DNA of 64,000 nt from Paraburkholderia hiiakae. GTDB lineage: Bacteria > Pseudomonadota > Gammaproteobacteria > Burkholderiales > Burkholderiaceae. Positions 21,951-31,542 of the stretch are shown here, one piece after another. The stretch covers positions 620,001 to 684,000 of the forward strand of contig NZ_CAJHCQ010000001.1 in NCBI RefSeq assembly GCF_904848665.1. The letters are read 5' to 3'. A model generated the notes under the pieces. That model made no database searches, was not told the origin of the DNA, and saw nothing but the letters and a program-made list of their open reading frames with translations. The stretch's first letter is position 1. The number at the start of each line of letters is the position of its first letter. The position numbers were made by a program, and so were the translations under genes.

Positions 21951-21975
21951 AAAACCGCCCCGAGGGGCGGTTTTT
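21951..21975. terminator. Bidirectional terminator between gntR and gap
   Basis: AAAACCGCCCC-GA-GGGGCGGTTTT followed by a T run, with A residues upstream. It closes the two convergent genes. Confidence 0.9.
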
Positions 21976-21995
21976 CAATGCAGCGTCGAGCGTGC

Positions 21996-23006
21996 TTACT
22001 TCGCGTTCGCGAGCGCCACAGCCGTGTCCAGCATGCGGTTCGAGAAGCCCCACTCGTTGTCGTACCAGCTCGACACCTTCACGAGACGGCCCGAGACCTT
22101 CGTGAGCGTGGCGTCGAACGTCGACGATGCCGGGTTGTGGTTGAAGTCGATCGACACCAGCGGTGCGTCGTTGTAGCCCAGGATACCCTTGAGCGCGCCT
22201 TCCGAAGCTTCCTTCATGATGGCGTTGACTTCTTCGACCGTCGTGTCGCGCTTGGCGATGAACGACAGGTCGACGATCGACACGTTGATGGTCGGCACGC
22301 GGATCGCGTAGCCGTCCAGCTTGCCGTTCAGTTCCGGCAGCACGAGGCCGACAGCGGAAGCCGCGCCCGTCTTCGTCGGGATCTGGCTGTGCGTGGCCGA
22401 GCGCGCGCGGCGCAGGTCTTCGTGGTACACGTCGGTCAGAACCTGGTCGTTCGTGTACGCGTGGATCGTCGTCATCAGGCCGGTTTCGAGGCCGATCTTG
22501 TCGTTCAGCGGCTTGACGAGCGGCGCGAGACAGTTCGTCGTGCACGATGCGTTCGAGATGACCGTGTCCGATGCCTTCAGCACGTTGTGGTTCACGCCGT
22601 AGACGATGGTCGCGTCGACGTCCTTACCGCCCGGCGCCGAGATGATGACCTTCTTCGCGCCGCCCTTGATGTGCGCGCTCGCCTTTTCCTTGGTCGTGAA
22701 GAAGCCCGTGCACTCCATCACGACGTCGACGCCCAGCTCGCCCCACGGCAGTTCAGCCGGGTTGCGGTTGGCCAGCACGCGGATACGGTCGCCGTTGACG
22801 ACGAGGTAGTCGCCGTCCACCTTCACTTCACCCGGGAACTTGCCGTGTGCCGTGTCGTATTGCGTCAGATGCGCGTTCGTCTTCGCGTCACCCAGGTCGT
22901 TGATCGCAACGATCTGGATGTCGTGCTTCTTACCGTTCTCGTAGAACGCGCGAAGCGTGTTACGGCCGATGCGGCCGTAGCCGTTGATAGCGACGCGAAT
23001 GGTCAT
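21996..23006 (-). CDS. gap: Glyceraldehyde-3-phosphate dehydrogenase
   Basis: Central glycolytic and Calvin-cycle dehydrogenase, 336 residues. It has the NAD-binding N-terminus [14 protein letters not shown], the catalytic motif SNASCTTNC with Cys155, His182 in [11 protein letters not shown], and the ending [16 protein letters not shown]. Asp37-Leu38 follow the second beta strand (AINDLGD), as in NAD-preferring enzymes. Directly downstream of tkt on the same strand with a 135-base gap that contains a GC hairpin. Confidence 0.97.
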   Translation of the reverse strand: MTIRVAINGYGRIGRNTLRAFYENGKKHDIQIVAINDLGDAKTNAHLTQYDTAHGKFPGEVKVDGDYLVVNGDRIRVLANRNPAELPWGELGVDVVMECTGFFTTKEKASAHIKGGAKKVIISAPGGKDVDATIVYGVNHNVLKASDTVISNASCTTNCLAPLVKPLNDKIGLETGLMTTIHAYTNDQVLTDVYHEDLRRARSATHSQIPTKTGAASAVGLVLPELNGKLDGYAIRVPTINVSIVDLSFIAKRDTTVEEVNAIMKEASEGALKGILGYNDAPLVSIDFNHNPASSTFDATLTKVSGRLVKVSSWYDNEWGFSNRMLDTAVALANAK

Positions 23007-23097
23007 GGTTTATCTCCTAAGGGCTGAAAAATTCTGAAACCAGTGCTTTGGCGTCGACGCCAGGCTGGGGGCGGTCTGGCGGGACGCTCAAGGCAGC

Positions 23098-23130
23098 GGG
23101 CCCGCCAGATCTTGCCGATCAGGCGGGCCC
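23098..23130. other. GC-rich hairpin between tkt and gap
   Basis: GGGCCCGCC and GGCGGGCCC form a 9-bp perfect stem with a 15-base loop. No T run follows on either strand, so it is not a standard terminator. It could be an mRNA-processing or stabilising element. Confidence 0.4.
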
Positions 23131-23141
23131 GTAACGCATGC

Positions 23142-25184
23142 TTAGTTGTCGAGCGCGGCCTTGGCCGCCGCCACGACGTGATCGACCGTGAAGCCGAAGT
23201 GCTTGAACAGCACGCCAGCCGGGGCCGATTCGCCGAACGTGTCGATGCCGACCACGCCGCCTTCCAGGCCCACGTACTTGCGCCAGAAGTCGGTCACACC
23301 GGCTTCGATCGCGACGCGGCGCACGCCCTTGGGCAGCACGCGCTCCTTATATTCGGCGTCCTGCCTGTCGAACGCGTTGGTCGACGGCATGGACACCACG
23401 CGGGCGCCGATGCCTTCGCGCTGCAGCGCTTCGACGGCCTTCATCGCCAGTTCGACTTCGGAGCCCGTGGCGATCAGGATGATCTTGCGGCTCGGGATGT
23501 CGTCGTTCCAGTCCTTGAGCACGTAGCCGCCCTTGGCGATGTTCGCGATCTGCGCATCCGTGCGCTCGTTGAACTGCAGGTTCTGACGGCTGAAAATGAG
23601 GCTCGACGGGCCGTGATGCGAGATCGACTCGGTCCAGGCCACCGCGGTTTCCACGGTGTCGGCCGGACGCCAGAGCGTCATGTTGGGGATCAGGCGCAGG
23701 CTTGCGACCTGTTCGATCGACTGGTGCGTCGGGCCATCTTCGCCGAGACCGATCGAGTCGTGCGTGAACACGAAGATCGACGGGCACTTCATCAGCGCGG
23801 CCACGCGCAGCGCATTGCGGCTGTAGTCCGAGAACGTGAGGAACGTGCCGCCGAACGCCTTGTAGCCGCCGTGCAGGTTCAGGCCGTTGAGCGCCGCGCT
23901 CATGCCGAACTCGCGCACGCCGTAGTTGATGTGGTTGCCCCACTGGATGCCGGTCTCGCCTGCCTTGGCGGCGCGCACGGGCTTCGAAGCCTTCCAGTTG
24001 GTGAGGTTCGAGCCGGTCAGGTCGGCCGAGCCGCCCAGCAGTTCGGGCAGTGCGGCGGCGAGGCCTTCGATGGCTTGCTGCGAAGCCTTGCGGGTCGCGA
24101 CCGTTTCCTTGCGCGAATCCGCACCCGCAACGATCGCCGCGGCCTTCTGCGCCCAGTCGGCGGGCAGCTTGTGGGCCATGCGGCGCTCGAACTCGGCGGC
24201 TTCGGTCGGGTACTTCGACTTGTACGCGGCGAACTGTTCGTTCCACGCGGCTTCGAACCTGGCTCCAGCGTCCTTGGCGTCCCAGTCTGCGTAGACTTCT
24301 TGCGGCAGCGTGAACGGCTCCCACTTCCAGCCTGCGGCTTCGCGCCACTTGGCGATTTCTTCCGCGCCGAGCGCCGCGCCGTGCACGTCGTGGCCGCCCT
24401 GCTTGGTCGGCGCACCCTTGCCGATGATGGTCTTGCAGCAGATCAGCGTGGGCTTGTCCGAGGCCTTGGCCTTCTGGATGGCCGCGTCGACCGCGCCCAC
24501 GTCATGGCCGTCCACGTGCGGGATCACGTTCCAGCCGTAGGCTTCGAAGCGCTCCGGCGTGTTGTCGTGGAACCAGTTGACGACGTCGCCGTCGATCGAG
24601 ATGCCGTTGTCGTCGTACAGCGCGATCAGCTTGTTCAGCTTGAGCGTGCCGGCGAGCGAGCAGGCTTCGTGCGAGATGCCTTCCATCAGGCAGCCGTCGC
24701 CGAGGAACACGTACGTGTGGTGATCGACGATCTTCGCGTCGGCCTTGTTGAACTCCGCTGCGAGCAGCGCTTCAGCGAGCGCCATGCCAACCGCGTTCGC
24801 CAGACCCTGGCCGAGCGGGCCCGTGGTCGTCTCGACGCCCGGCGTGATGCCGAACTCGGGGTGGCCCGGCGTCTTCGAATGCAGCTGACGGAAGTTCTTG
24901 AGTTCCGCGATCGGCAGGTCGTAGCCCGTCAGGTGCAGCAGCGAGTACAGCAGCATCGAGCCGTGGCCGTTCGACAGCACGAAGCGGTCGCGATCGCTCC
25001 AGAGCGGGTTCGTCGGGTTATGGCGCAGGTGGCGTGACCACAGCGCGACGGCGATCTCGGCCATGCCCATGGGCATGCCGGGGTGACCGGAATTGGCTTG
25101 CTGAACGGCGTCCATGGACAGCGCACGAATGGCGTTGGCCATCAACTGGGTGGTAGCGGGGGAGGCGGAGGACGAGGTCGTCAT
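23142..25184 (-). CDS. tkt: Transketolase
   Basis: TPP-dependent transketolase of the pentose phosphate pathway, 680 residues. Recognised from [17 protein letters not shown] (residues 24-40), the TPP/Mg motif running from [13 protein letters not shown] to [10 protein letters not shown], the transketolase motif around [16 protein letters not shown], and the C-terminal domain ending [13 protein letters not shown]. The start at 25184 ([12 protein letters not shown]) gives a family-like N-terminus; the longer frame begins with non-family sequence. Divergent from speE. A minus-strand extended -10 (TGCTAGAAT) lies at 25365-25373. Confidence 0.96.
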   Translation of the reverse strand: MTTSSSASPATTQLMANAIRALSMDAVQQANSGHPGMPMGMAEIAVALWSRHLRHNPTNPLWSDRDRFVLSNGHGSMLLYSLLHLTGYDLPIAELKNFRQLHSKTPGHPEFGITPGVETTTGPLGQGLANAVGMALAEALLAAEFNKADAKIVDHHTYVFLGDGCLMEGISHEACSLAGTLKLNKLIALYDDNGISIDGDVVNWFHDNTPERFEAYGWNVIPHVDGHDVGAVDAAIQKAKASDKPTLICCKTIIGKGAPTKQGGHDVHGAALGAEEIAKWREAAGWKWEPFTLPQEVYADWDAKDAGARFEAAWNEQFAAYKSKYPTEAAEFERRMAHKLPADWAQKAAAIVAGADSRKETVATRKASQQAIEGLAAALPELLGGSADLTGSNLTNWKASKPVRAAKAGETGIQWGNHINYGVREFGMSAALNGLNLHGGYKAFGGTFLTFSDYSRNALRVAALMKCPSIFVFTHDSIGLGEDGPTHQSIEQVASLRLIPNMTLWRPADTVETAVAWTESISHHGPSSLIFSRQNLQFNERTDAQIANIAKGGYVLKDWNDDIPSRKIILIATGSEVELAMKAVEALQREGIGARVVSMPSTNAFDRQDAEYKERVLPKGVRRVAIEAGVTDFWRKYVGLEGGVVGIDTFGESAPAGVLFKHFGFTVDHVVAAAKAALDN

Positions 25185-25550
25185 GTCGAGTCCGGAAGTG
25201 TGCAAAAAGCGGCGTGAGCGGCGCAGGTCGCGAACAGCGCAAACAGCGGGCGCACACAGCAGCGCGAAGGTCCGGAAGCTCGGCAAATCGCCCGCTCGGG
25301 CGCACATGCGGCGCCAGGAGACGCGAAACGGCCGGAGCAAACGGAGAGGGCTGCAAAGCGCAATATTCTAGCAGATCGTGGGGATTATCCCTGGTCGTAG
25401 GGCGCGGGGTATGCGCCGTGCAGGCCGTTGTCTTCTCGTCGTCTTTTATCGCAGCCGGGCTGCGGTTCACGCACCCTATAATGTCTCTGTTGGCCCCATT
25501 TTCTGCGCGATTTTCGCGCTGCGGCGCACCGGCAGCACATCTCGACCTCC
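25185..25550. promoter_or_regulatory. Divergent tkt/speE promoter region
   Basis: About 365 bases with no gene. Toward tkt there is an extended -10, TGCTAGAAT, at 25365-25373 on the minus strand, implying a leader of roughly 175 bases. Toward speE there is a perfect TATAAT at 25477-25482. Neither has a convincing -35. The remainder shows nothing I can assign. Confidence 0.55.
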
Positions 25551-26414
25551 GTGACCGACTCCCTCCTCTTCCATCCCGCGTCAGACGCGCTCTACGGCTT
25601 TCCAGGCGCGCGACGACTCGCCGCGGCCGATACGCCGTGGCAGCGCATCGAAGTCTGGGACACACCGCAACTGGGCTGCCTCTTCACGTTGGACGGCCGC
25701 CCGATGACCTCCGCCGGCGACGAATTCATCTATCACGAGTGCATGACGCACCCGGCCGCGCTCACCCACCCGGTGCCGCGCGCCGCGCTCGTGCTGGGCG
25801 GCGGCGACGGCGGCGCGGCGCGTCAGTTGTTGCGCCACCCGGGCATCGAGCGCATCGTCGTGGCCGAACTGGACCCGGATGTGGTGCGGCTGACAGGCGA
25901 CTATCTGCCCGAGGTACGCGGCGACGCCTTCGAAGATCCGCGCGTGGAACTCGTGATCGGCGACGCGGCGGCATTTGTCGCCTCGGCGCAGGAACGTTTC
26001 GACCTCGTCATCTTTGATCTGACTCCACCGGATTCGCCGGCCGCCGGGCTCTACACGCCGGCGTTCTACGCCGCGCTCAAGCGCGTGATGAGCACCGGCG
26101 CCCTCGTCTCGCTCCATCTGGGCTCGCCGTTCCACCATGGGCAGCGCGTAGGCGCGCTGCTCGGCGGGTTGCGCGCGGCGTTCGCCGTCGTTCGCCCGCT
26201 TGCCGCCTACGTGCCGCTCTACGGCTCACTCTGGCTCATGGCGATCGCGAGCGACACGCTCGACCCAGCCGGCGTCGACGAGACCACGCTGCAGGCGCGC
26301 GCAGCCGAGCGCCAGATCGAAGGCTTGCGCTACTACGACCCGCGTCTGCACGCGGCGCTCTTAAAAGCTTCCTGCACGGCCCGCGATAAACTAGGCGAAT
26401 TCCTACAGCTTTAG
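25551..26414 (+). CDS. speE: Spermidine synthase-like aminopropyltransferase
   Basis: A 287-residue class I methyltransferase-fold protein of the spermidine synthase family. The nucleotide-binding loop LVLGGGDGGAARQLLRH, VVAELDPDVVRLTGDYLP, and the acidic catalytic stretch (FDLVIFDLTPPDSPAAGLY) are visible. The last motif departs from the usual D-S-T-D-P form, so activity toward spermidine, as opposed to another polyamine, is uncertain. The start is GTG at 25551 without a strong ribosome-binding site; a TATAAT box lies about 70 bases upstream. Followed after 105 bases by the VOC gene on the same strand. Confidence 0.82.
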   Translation: MTDSLLFHPASDALYGFPGARRLAAADTPWQRIEVWDTPQLGCLFTLDGRPMTSAGDEFIYHECMTHPAALTHPVPRAALVLGGGDGGAARQLLRHPGIERIVVAELDPDVVRLTGDYLPEVRGDAFEDPRVELVIGDAAAFVASAQERFDLVIFDLTPPDSPAAGLYTPAFYAALKRVMSTGALVSLHLGSPFHHGQRVGALLGGLRAAFAVVRPLAAYVPLYGSLWLMAIASDTLDPAGVDETTLQARAAERQIEGLRYYDPRLHAALLKASCTARDKLGEFLQL

Positions 26415-26519
26415 TGGGCCTGCCCGTGGACAATGGCGGGTCCCACGCGCTTTTTTCATGCGCGCCCGCGCCCAGAGCGGCACGGCGCTTCATTCGAACC
26501 GCGAATCTGGAGAGACTCG

Positions 26520-26933
26520 ATGACCGCACCCCGCCCTGCCGGCGTGCCGTGGCTCACCCCGTATCTGACGGTGCGCGACGCACGCGTGTCGATGAACTTC
26601 TATCGGGCGGCACTCGGCTTTGCGGTGCGCGATAGCGTAGAGGACGACGGCGCGCTCATGCACGTGGAGATGACGTACCACGATCAGTTGATCGTCATGT
26701 TCGCACCGGAGGGTGCATTCGGTTCGACGGCGCGCACGCCCAAAAGCGCACAGACCGTCGCGCCACAATCTTTTTATCTGTACGTCGACGATGTCGACGC
26801 GGTTTATGCGCGGGCGCTCGAAGCCGGCGCGAAATCGCTGAGCGAGCCACAGGACCAATTCTGGGGGGACCGCTTTGCGCAGGTCGAAGACCTCGACGGT
26901 TACCGCTGGGCGCTTGCTCGCCACTTGTCCTGA
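26520..26933 (+). CDS. VOC-superfamily (glyoxalase/PhnB-like) protein
   Basis: A 137-residue protein with the paired beta-alpha-beta-beta-beta modules of the VOC fold. The first begins WLTPYLTVRDARVSMNFYRAALGF and the second FYLYVDDVDAVYARALEAGA. The end, FWGDRFAQVEDLDGYRWALA, is characteristic of the PhnB/glyoxalase-like group. These are metal-dependent enzymes or binding proteins with varied substrates, so no reaction is assigned. GAGAG lies just before the start at 26520. rsmE follows after 19 bases. Confidence 0.82.
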   Translation: MTAPRPAGVPWLTPYLTVRDARVSMNFYRAALGFAVRDSVEDDGALMHVEMTYHDQLIVMFAPEGAFGSTARTPKSAQTVAPQSFYLYVDDVDAVYARALEAGAKSLSEPQDQFWGDRFAQVEDLDGYRWALARHLS

Positions 26934-26952
26934 ATCAATGAGAAATAGTCTT

Positions 26953-27693
26953 ATGCCCCGCTTTTTCGTCGGCAGCGCCCTGCAATCCGACGAGGTTGTC
27001 ACCCTTCCCGACGAAGTCACGCGCCATATCCAGGTGCTGCGCCTGCAGCCCGGCGACACCATCGTGCTGTTCAACGGTCTTGGCGGCGAGTACAGCGCCG
27101 AGATTCTCGAAATGGAGCGCCGCGACACGCAGGTGCGCATTGGCCCCTATCGCGACTTCGAAGCCGAGCCGCCTTACCGGCTCACGCTCGCCCAAGGCAT
27201 TGCCGGCAGCGACAAGATGGACTGGCTGATCGAAAAGGCCGTCGAACTGGGGGCGACGAACTTCGTGCCGCTCACCACCTCGCGCAGTGTCGTGCGGCTT
27301 TCGGGTGAGCGAGCCGTGCGCCGCCAGGCGCACTGGCAACGCATTGTGCAAGCCTCGTGCGAACAGTGCGGGCGCAACCGGATGCCCGACGTCGCGCCCA
27401 CGCGCGAAATCGCCACGTGGCTTGGCTCGCTGCCCAAGCGCCCCGGCGAAGGCGAATTGCGCGTGCTCCTCTCGCCGCGCGCCAATGTCTCGTTCTCGAC
27501 CTTGCCGATCGACCCGCCTTCGGGCGAGGTGACGGTGCTGGTCGGGCCTGAGGGCGGATTCTCGTCGCCGGAAGAAGCTGCGGCGCTCGACCACGGCTTC
27601 ATCGCCGTGGGACTCGGGCCGCGCGTGCTGCGCACCGAAACGGCGGGCATCGCCGTGCTCGCGGCGCTCGCCGCCCGCTGGGGTGGTTGGTAA
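26953..27693 (+). CDS. rsmE: 16S rRNA (uracil(1498)-N(3))-methyltransferase
   Basis: SPOUT-class methyltransferase that modifies U1498 of 16S rRNA. The 246-residue protein begins MPRFFVGSAL, has the PUA-like RNA-binding start (HIQVLRLQPGDTIVLFNG), then the SPOUT domain with KAVELGATNFVPLTTSRS, VLVGPEGGFSSPEE and LGPRVLRTETA, the knot that binds S-adenosylmethionine. Start 26953 is chosen because it gives the family N-terminus; an ATG at 26938 would add five residues. Ends at a terminator shared with the convergent barstar gene. Confidence 0.95.
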   Translation: MPRFFVGSALQSDEVVTLPDEVTRHIQVLRLQPGDTIVLFNGLGGEYSAEILEMERRDTQVRIGPYRDFEAEPPYRLTLAQGIAGSDKMDWLIEKAVELGATNFVPLTTSRSVVRLSGERAVRRQAHWQRIVQASCEQCGRNRMPDVAPTREIATWLGSLPKRPGEGELRVLLSPRANVSFSTLPIDPPSGEVTVLVGPEGGFSSPEEAAALDHGFIAVGLGPRVLRTETAGIAVLAALAARWGGW

Positions 27694-27730
27694 CGCGACG
27701 CAGCCCGAAAAGCCGCTAGTAAAAATGACA

Positions 27731-27752
27731 AAGCCCGCCGGAAGGCGGGCTT
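27731..27752. terminator. Bidirectional terminator between rsmE and the barstar-like gene
   Basis: AAGCCCGCC-GGAA-GGCGGGCTT, a 9-bp stem with a tetraloop. On the minus strand it is followed by T-rich sequence; on the plus strand by TTG. It lies between two convergent genes. Confidence 0.8.
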
Positions 27753-27795
27753 GTGGCTTTCTGTCGCATGCGCGCGACGGAACGCTAGTCGAAGG

Positions 27796-28344
27796 TCAGG
27801 CGAACGAATAAAAAACGCGGAACGGCACCTTGCGCTCTGCCCAGAATTCCGAAGCCTCGCGAAATACGTCGAGCAGGGTCTCACGCCCGTCCTTGTCGAA
27901 CTTCTGGGCAATCGGCAGTCCTTCCAGCACGATCACGAAACCCGGCTGCTCGCCGGCTTTCTGCACCAGATCGGTCAGGCAGTCGTACAAACCATCGTAG
28001 TTCTTGCCGAAATGCTTCGGAAACAGAAACGACGTAGCAATGGTTTCGAGCACTTCCTGCTTGGTTTGCGCATTCGCGCAGAACGCATAGAGGAAATGTT
28101 GCTGCAGCCGCTGGGCTTCGTCCGAGAGATCCTGAATGCGAAACGCCCGGATCGACTGGACAATATTCGGCTGCACGGTCGAAAACAGGCTCATGGCCCC
28201 CTCGTTCGATGAAAGCCCCGCCTCATCCTGGCGCGCCTCGCTGTCTTGCTTCAACTGCATGACGCGCTGGAACAGGTTGCCCTCCCCGGACGCGAACAGA
28301 TCGCTCGCGCCCCGAGGGTCGTGCGCGTAAACGTTATCGCTCAT
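27796..28344 (-). CDS. Barstar-family ribonuclease inhibitor
   Basis: A 182-residue cytoplasmic protein. The C-terminal half is barstar-like: AFCANAQTKQEVLETIATSF, FPKHFGKNYDGLYDCLTDL (the family's asparagine-tyrosine-aspartate-aspartate-like motif, here NYDGLYDCLTDL), and a final beta strand VPFRVFYSFA. The N-terminal half (about 90 residues) is longer than in classic barstar (about 90 aa in total) and is not recognised. It lies 16 bases downstream of the ribonuclease gene and is read in the same direction, so it is expected to neutralise that enzyme inside the cell. Start 28344 has GGGAT at good spacing; 28353 is an alternative. Confidence 0.85.
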   Translation of the reverse strand: MSDNVYAHDPRGASDLFASGEGNLFQRVMQLKQDSEARQDEAGLSSNEGAMSLFSTVQPNIVQSIRAFRIQDLSDEAQRLQQHFLYAFCANAQTKQEVLETIATSFLFPKHFGKNYDGLYDCLTDLVQKAGEQPGFVIVLEGLPIAQKFDKDGRETLLDVFREASEFWAERKVPFRVFYSFA

Positions 28345-28360
28345 GCCGCTCATCCCGGTG

Positions 28361-28792
28361 TCAATCAATAATTCGCCTGAAACTGGCGTAGTGGTCGTCG
28401 GAGTAGTAACAGTTGTCGGTCCGCTTGCGCGGGCCGCCACAAACAATGCGCTTGGCGCCGCGGTTGTGTGCGCTCGGCGTCGGGACCGTGTACTCGTGAT
28501 AGTAGCCCCGCCGGTGCGGTGGCAATATCCGCTCAAAATTCCCGAATACGACGCCGTCCTTCTCGTAAGGGAACGGGCCGCCCGCCGCAATCAGGCTCAA
28601 CGTGCCCACCGCCTCACGCGGAAGTTCGTTGACCGAAATGCTGCCGACCGAATTACCCGCATCTTCCGGCTGACTCGTGCGCGCCTGAGCGCCGCCTGCC
28701 GCCAGCGCTACGGTTGCAACAAGCGCCACTGCCGCAGCGCGGCGCAAGCTAGACAAACTGCCGCCGAAACAATGAGTTAGACGAGGCGCCAT
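28361..28792 (-). CDS. Exported guanyl-specific ribonuclease (RNase Sa/barnase-like)
   Basis: A 143-residue precursor with a signal peptide (hydrophobic core AAAVALVATVALAAGG, likely cleavage after GAQA at residue 37). The mature domain ends with the N1/T1-barnase family active site: GYYHEYTVPTP with Glu100, AKRIVCGG with Arg115, and SDDHYASFRRI with His134. These correspond to the Glu-Arg-His triad of RNase Sa. Two cysteines (118 and 128) could form a disulfide after export. The adjacent barstar-like gene would protect the producer. Whether it scavenges RNA or attacks competitors is unknown. Confidence 0.88.
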   Translation of the reverse strand: MAPRLTHCFGGSLSSLRRAAAVALVATVALAAGGAQARTSQPEDAGNSVGSISVNELPREAVGTLSLIAAGGPFPYEKDGVVFGNFERILPPHRRGYYHEYTVPTPSAHNRGAKRIVCGGPRKRTDNCYYSDDHYASFRRIID

Positions 28793-28984
28793 CGCCTGGT
28801 TCCCGCTTCCCTGGTTACGCGTTCGACGACCATGAAAGGTGTAAGGGTATCGCTAATGATGCCTGGAAGCAACGTTAGTCGGGCGAGGGCGACCCGAGCT
28901 TGACCGCGCACAAGTGCCAAACCGGTAACTTTTACAATCTCATTTTGCGCGATTTTGGGCGCTCAAGCGGGATCTCGCGAGTAA

Positions 28985-29020
28985 AAAAATCGGCGCGCTC
29001 GCAGGAGCGCGCCGATTTTT
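28985..29020. terminator. Strong terminator downstream of maeB
   Basis: A 16-bp perfect stem (AAAAATCGGCGCGCTC and its complement) with a GCAG loop, A-rich on one side and T-rich on the other, works on both strands. It ends maeB transcription and isolates the ribonuclease promoter. Confidence 0.92.
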
Positions 29021-29063
29021 GGGACCGCGTTACCGGCGCTGCCGGCAACCTGCGCGAACGAGC

Positions 29064-31358
29064 TTAACGCGCCGCGTTCACGTCCGCGACGAGCAGCGCC
29101 GTCATGTTGACGATACGGCGCACCGTGGCGGAAGCCGTCAGCACGTGCACCGGCTTGGCCGCCCCCAGCAGGATCGGCCCGATGGCGATGTTGTTACCCG
29201 CCGCCGTCTTGAGCAGGTTGTAGGAAATGTTTGCCGCGTCGATGTTCGGCATGATGAGCAGATTGGCTTCGCCTTCGAGTGTCGACTCCGGCAGGATCTC
29301 CTTGCGCAGGTTCGCGTCGATCGCCACGTCGCCGTGCATTTCGCCGTCCACATGCAGGTCCGGCGCACGCTCCTGGAGGATCTCGAGCAGGTCGCGCATC
29401 TTCTGCGCGCTAGGCGCGTTGCTCGAACCGAAGTTCGAGTGCGAGCACAGCGCGATCTTCGGCTCGATGCCGAAGCGGCGCACTTCCTCGGCCGCCATGA
29501 TGGTGATTTCCGCGAGCTGCTCCGGCGTCGGGTCGACGTTGACGTGCGTGTCGACGATAAAAATCTGGCGATTCGGCAGCACCAGCGCGTTCATCGCCGC
29601 GTAGACGTTGCAGCCAGCCTTCTTGCCGATCACCTGGTCGATGAAGTGCAGGTGGCGGTGCGTCGTGCTGACCGTACCGCAGACCATGCCGTCGGCCTCT
29701 CCCCTCTGTACGAGCATCGAGCCGATCAGCGTGGTGCGGCGGCGCATTTCGAGCTTCGCCATTTGCTGCGTGATGCCCTTGCGCGCCATGAGCTTGGCGT
29801 AGCTCTGCCAGAAGTCGCGATAGCGCTCGTCGTGGTCGGTGTTCACGACCGTGTAATCCTGCCCGGCCACGAGACGCAGGCCGTAGCGCGCAATGCGCTG
29901 TTCGATCACCAAGGGGCGGCCGATCAGGATGGGCTTTGCGAGCTTTTCGTCGACCACGATCTGCACCGCGCGCAGGATGCGCTCCTCTTCGCCCTCTGCG
30001 AACACGATGCGCTTCTTCTCCGGCTCCACGGCGCGCGCGAGCTGGAAGATCGGCTTCATGGTCGTGCCGCTGTGGTAGACGAACTGCTGGAGGTGCTGCT
30101 CGTAGGCGTCCATGTCCTCGATCGGACGGGTCGCGACGCCCGAGTCCATTGCCGCCTTGGCCACGGCCGGCGCGATCTTGACGATCAGGCGCGGGTCGAA
30201 GGGCTTCGGAATGAGGTATTCAGGCCCGAACTGCAGATCCTGGATGCCATAAGCTGTGGCCACCACGTCGCTCTGTTCCTGGCGCGCCAGCTCCGCAATC
30301 GCATTCACGGCGGCGACTTCCATCTCGCGCGTGATGGTGGTCGCGCCCGCGTCGAGCGCGCCGCGGAAGATGAACGGGAAGCAGAGAACGTTGTTCACCT
30401 GGTTCGGGTAGTCCGTGCGGCCCGTGGCGAGCACGGCGTCCGGGCGCACTTCGAGTGCGAGCTCCGGCAGGATTTCCGGCGTGGGATTGGCCAGCGCGAG
30501 AATGAGCGGCTTCGCGGCCATCTGCTTGACCATGTCCTGCTTGAGCACACCGCCCGCGGAGAGGCCGAGGAAGATATCCGCGCCTTCGATCACTTCGGCG
30601 AGCGTGCGCGCGTTGGTCTCGCGTGCGAAACGCTCCTTGTCCGGGTCCATCAGCTCCGTGCGGCCCTTGTAGACCACGCCCGCGAGGTCGGTCACGACGA
30701 TGTTTTCGAGCGGCAGGCCAAGATCGACGAGCAGGTCCAGACACGCCAGCGCCGCCGCGCCCGCGCCCGAGGCGACGAGCTTCACTTCCTTGATGTCCTT
30801 GCCCACGACCTTCAGGCCGTTGGTGAAGGCGGCCGCCACCACGATGGCCGTGCCGTGCTGGTCGTCGTGGAAGACCGGAATCTTCATGCGCTTGCGCGCT
30901 TCACGTTCGACGATGAAGCACTCCGGCGCCTTGATGTCTTCCAGGTTGATGCCGCCAAACGTCGGTTCGAGCGCCGCGATCACGTCGACGAGCTTGTGCG
31001 GGTCCGTCTCGTTCAGCTCGATGTCGAACACGTCGATGCCCGCGAACTTCTTGAACAGCACCGCCTTGCCTTCCATCACGGGCTTCGACGCGAGCGGCCC
31101 GATGTTGCCGAGACCGAGCACGGCCGTGCCGTTCGACACGACGCCCACGAGGTTGCTGCGCGCCGTGAAGCGCGCGGCGTTGAGCGGATTCTCGACGATC
31201 GCCTCGCATGCGAACGCCACGCCCGGCGAGTATGCGAGCGAGAGGTCGCGCTGATTGATCATCTGCTTGGTCGGCGCAATCGCGATCTTCCCCGGCGTGG
31301 GAAACTCGTGATAGTCGAGTGCGGCTTCGCGGAGTTTGTTCGTGGCGGGATTCGACAT
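29064..31358 (-). CDS. maeB: NADP-dependent malic enzyme (MaeB type)
   Basis: Oxidative decarboxylation of malate to pyruvate with NADPH formation. The 764-residue length is the two-domain MaeB form: an N-terminal malic enzyme (residues 1 to about 430; [27 protein letters not shown] and the nucleotide loop [16 protein letters not shown]) and a C-terminal phosphotransacetylase-like domain (about 440-764; [29 protein letters not shown]), which in this family is regulatory and lacks transacetylase activity. Divergent from thiL across 184 bases. Confidence 0.95.
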   Translation of the reverse strand: MSNPATNKLREAALDYHEFPTPGKIAIAPTKQMINQRDLSLAYSPGVAFACEAIVENPLNAARFTARSNLVGVVSNGTAVLGLGNIGPLASKPVMEGKAVLFKKFAGIDVFDIELNETDPHKLVDVIAALEPTFGGINLEDIKAPECFIVEREARKRMKIPVFHDDQHGTAIVVAAAFTNGLKVVGKDIKEVKLVASGAGAAALACLDLLVDLGLPLENIVVTDLAGVVYKGRTELMDPDKERFARETNARTLAEVIEGADIFLGLSAGGVLKQDMVKQMAAKPLILALANPTPEILPELALEVRPDAVLATGRTDYPNQVNNVLCFPFIFRGALDAGATTITREMEVAAVNAIAELARQEQSDVVATAYGIQDLQFGPEYLIPKPFDPRLIVKIAPAVAKAAMDSGVATRPIEDMDAYEQHLQQFVYHSGTTMKPIFQLARAVEPEKKRIVFAEGEEERILRAVQIVVDEKLAKPILIGRPLVIEQRIARYGLRLVAGQDYTVVNTDHDERYRDFWQSYAKLMARKGITQQMAKLEMRRRTTLIGSMLVQRGEADGMVCGTVSTTHRHLHFIDQVIGKKAGCNVYAAMNALVLPNRQIFIVDTHVNVDPTPEQLAEITIMAAEEVRRFGIEPKIALCSHSNFGSSNAPSAQKMRDLLEILQERAPDLHVDGEMHGDVAIDANLRKEILPESTLEGEANLLIMPNIDAANISYNLLKTAAGNNIAIGPILLGAAKPVHVLTASATVRRIVNMTALLVADVNAAR

Positions 31359-31542
31359 GGGAGGCAGGCCGTTAGTGCAGATTAGAATGACAACTCGAAC
31401 GCTAGTCTGCCAGATTGTAGCGCCAATCTCTGGCGGTATTTCTTACAGTTCGGGCGTAGGTGCCGCGACCACAATAGAGGGAACGCCGGACCCGCGCACC
31501 CTGTGCGGCGTCGGCCATTCCCAATGTCATAGACCTTTCGAC

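Noticed and set aside
31359-31542. A TPP riboswitch upstream of thiL
   Set aside because: The 184-base divergent region lacks the conserved THI-box sequence CTGAGA and its partner motifs.
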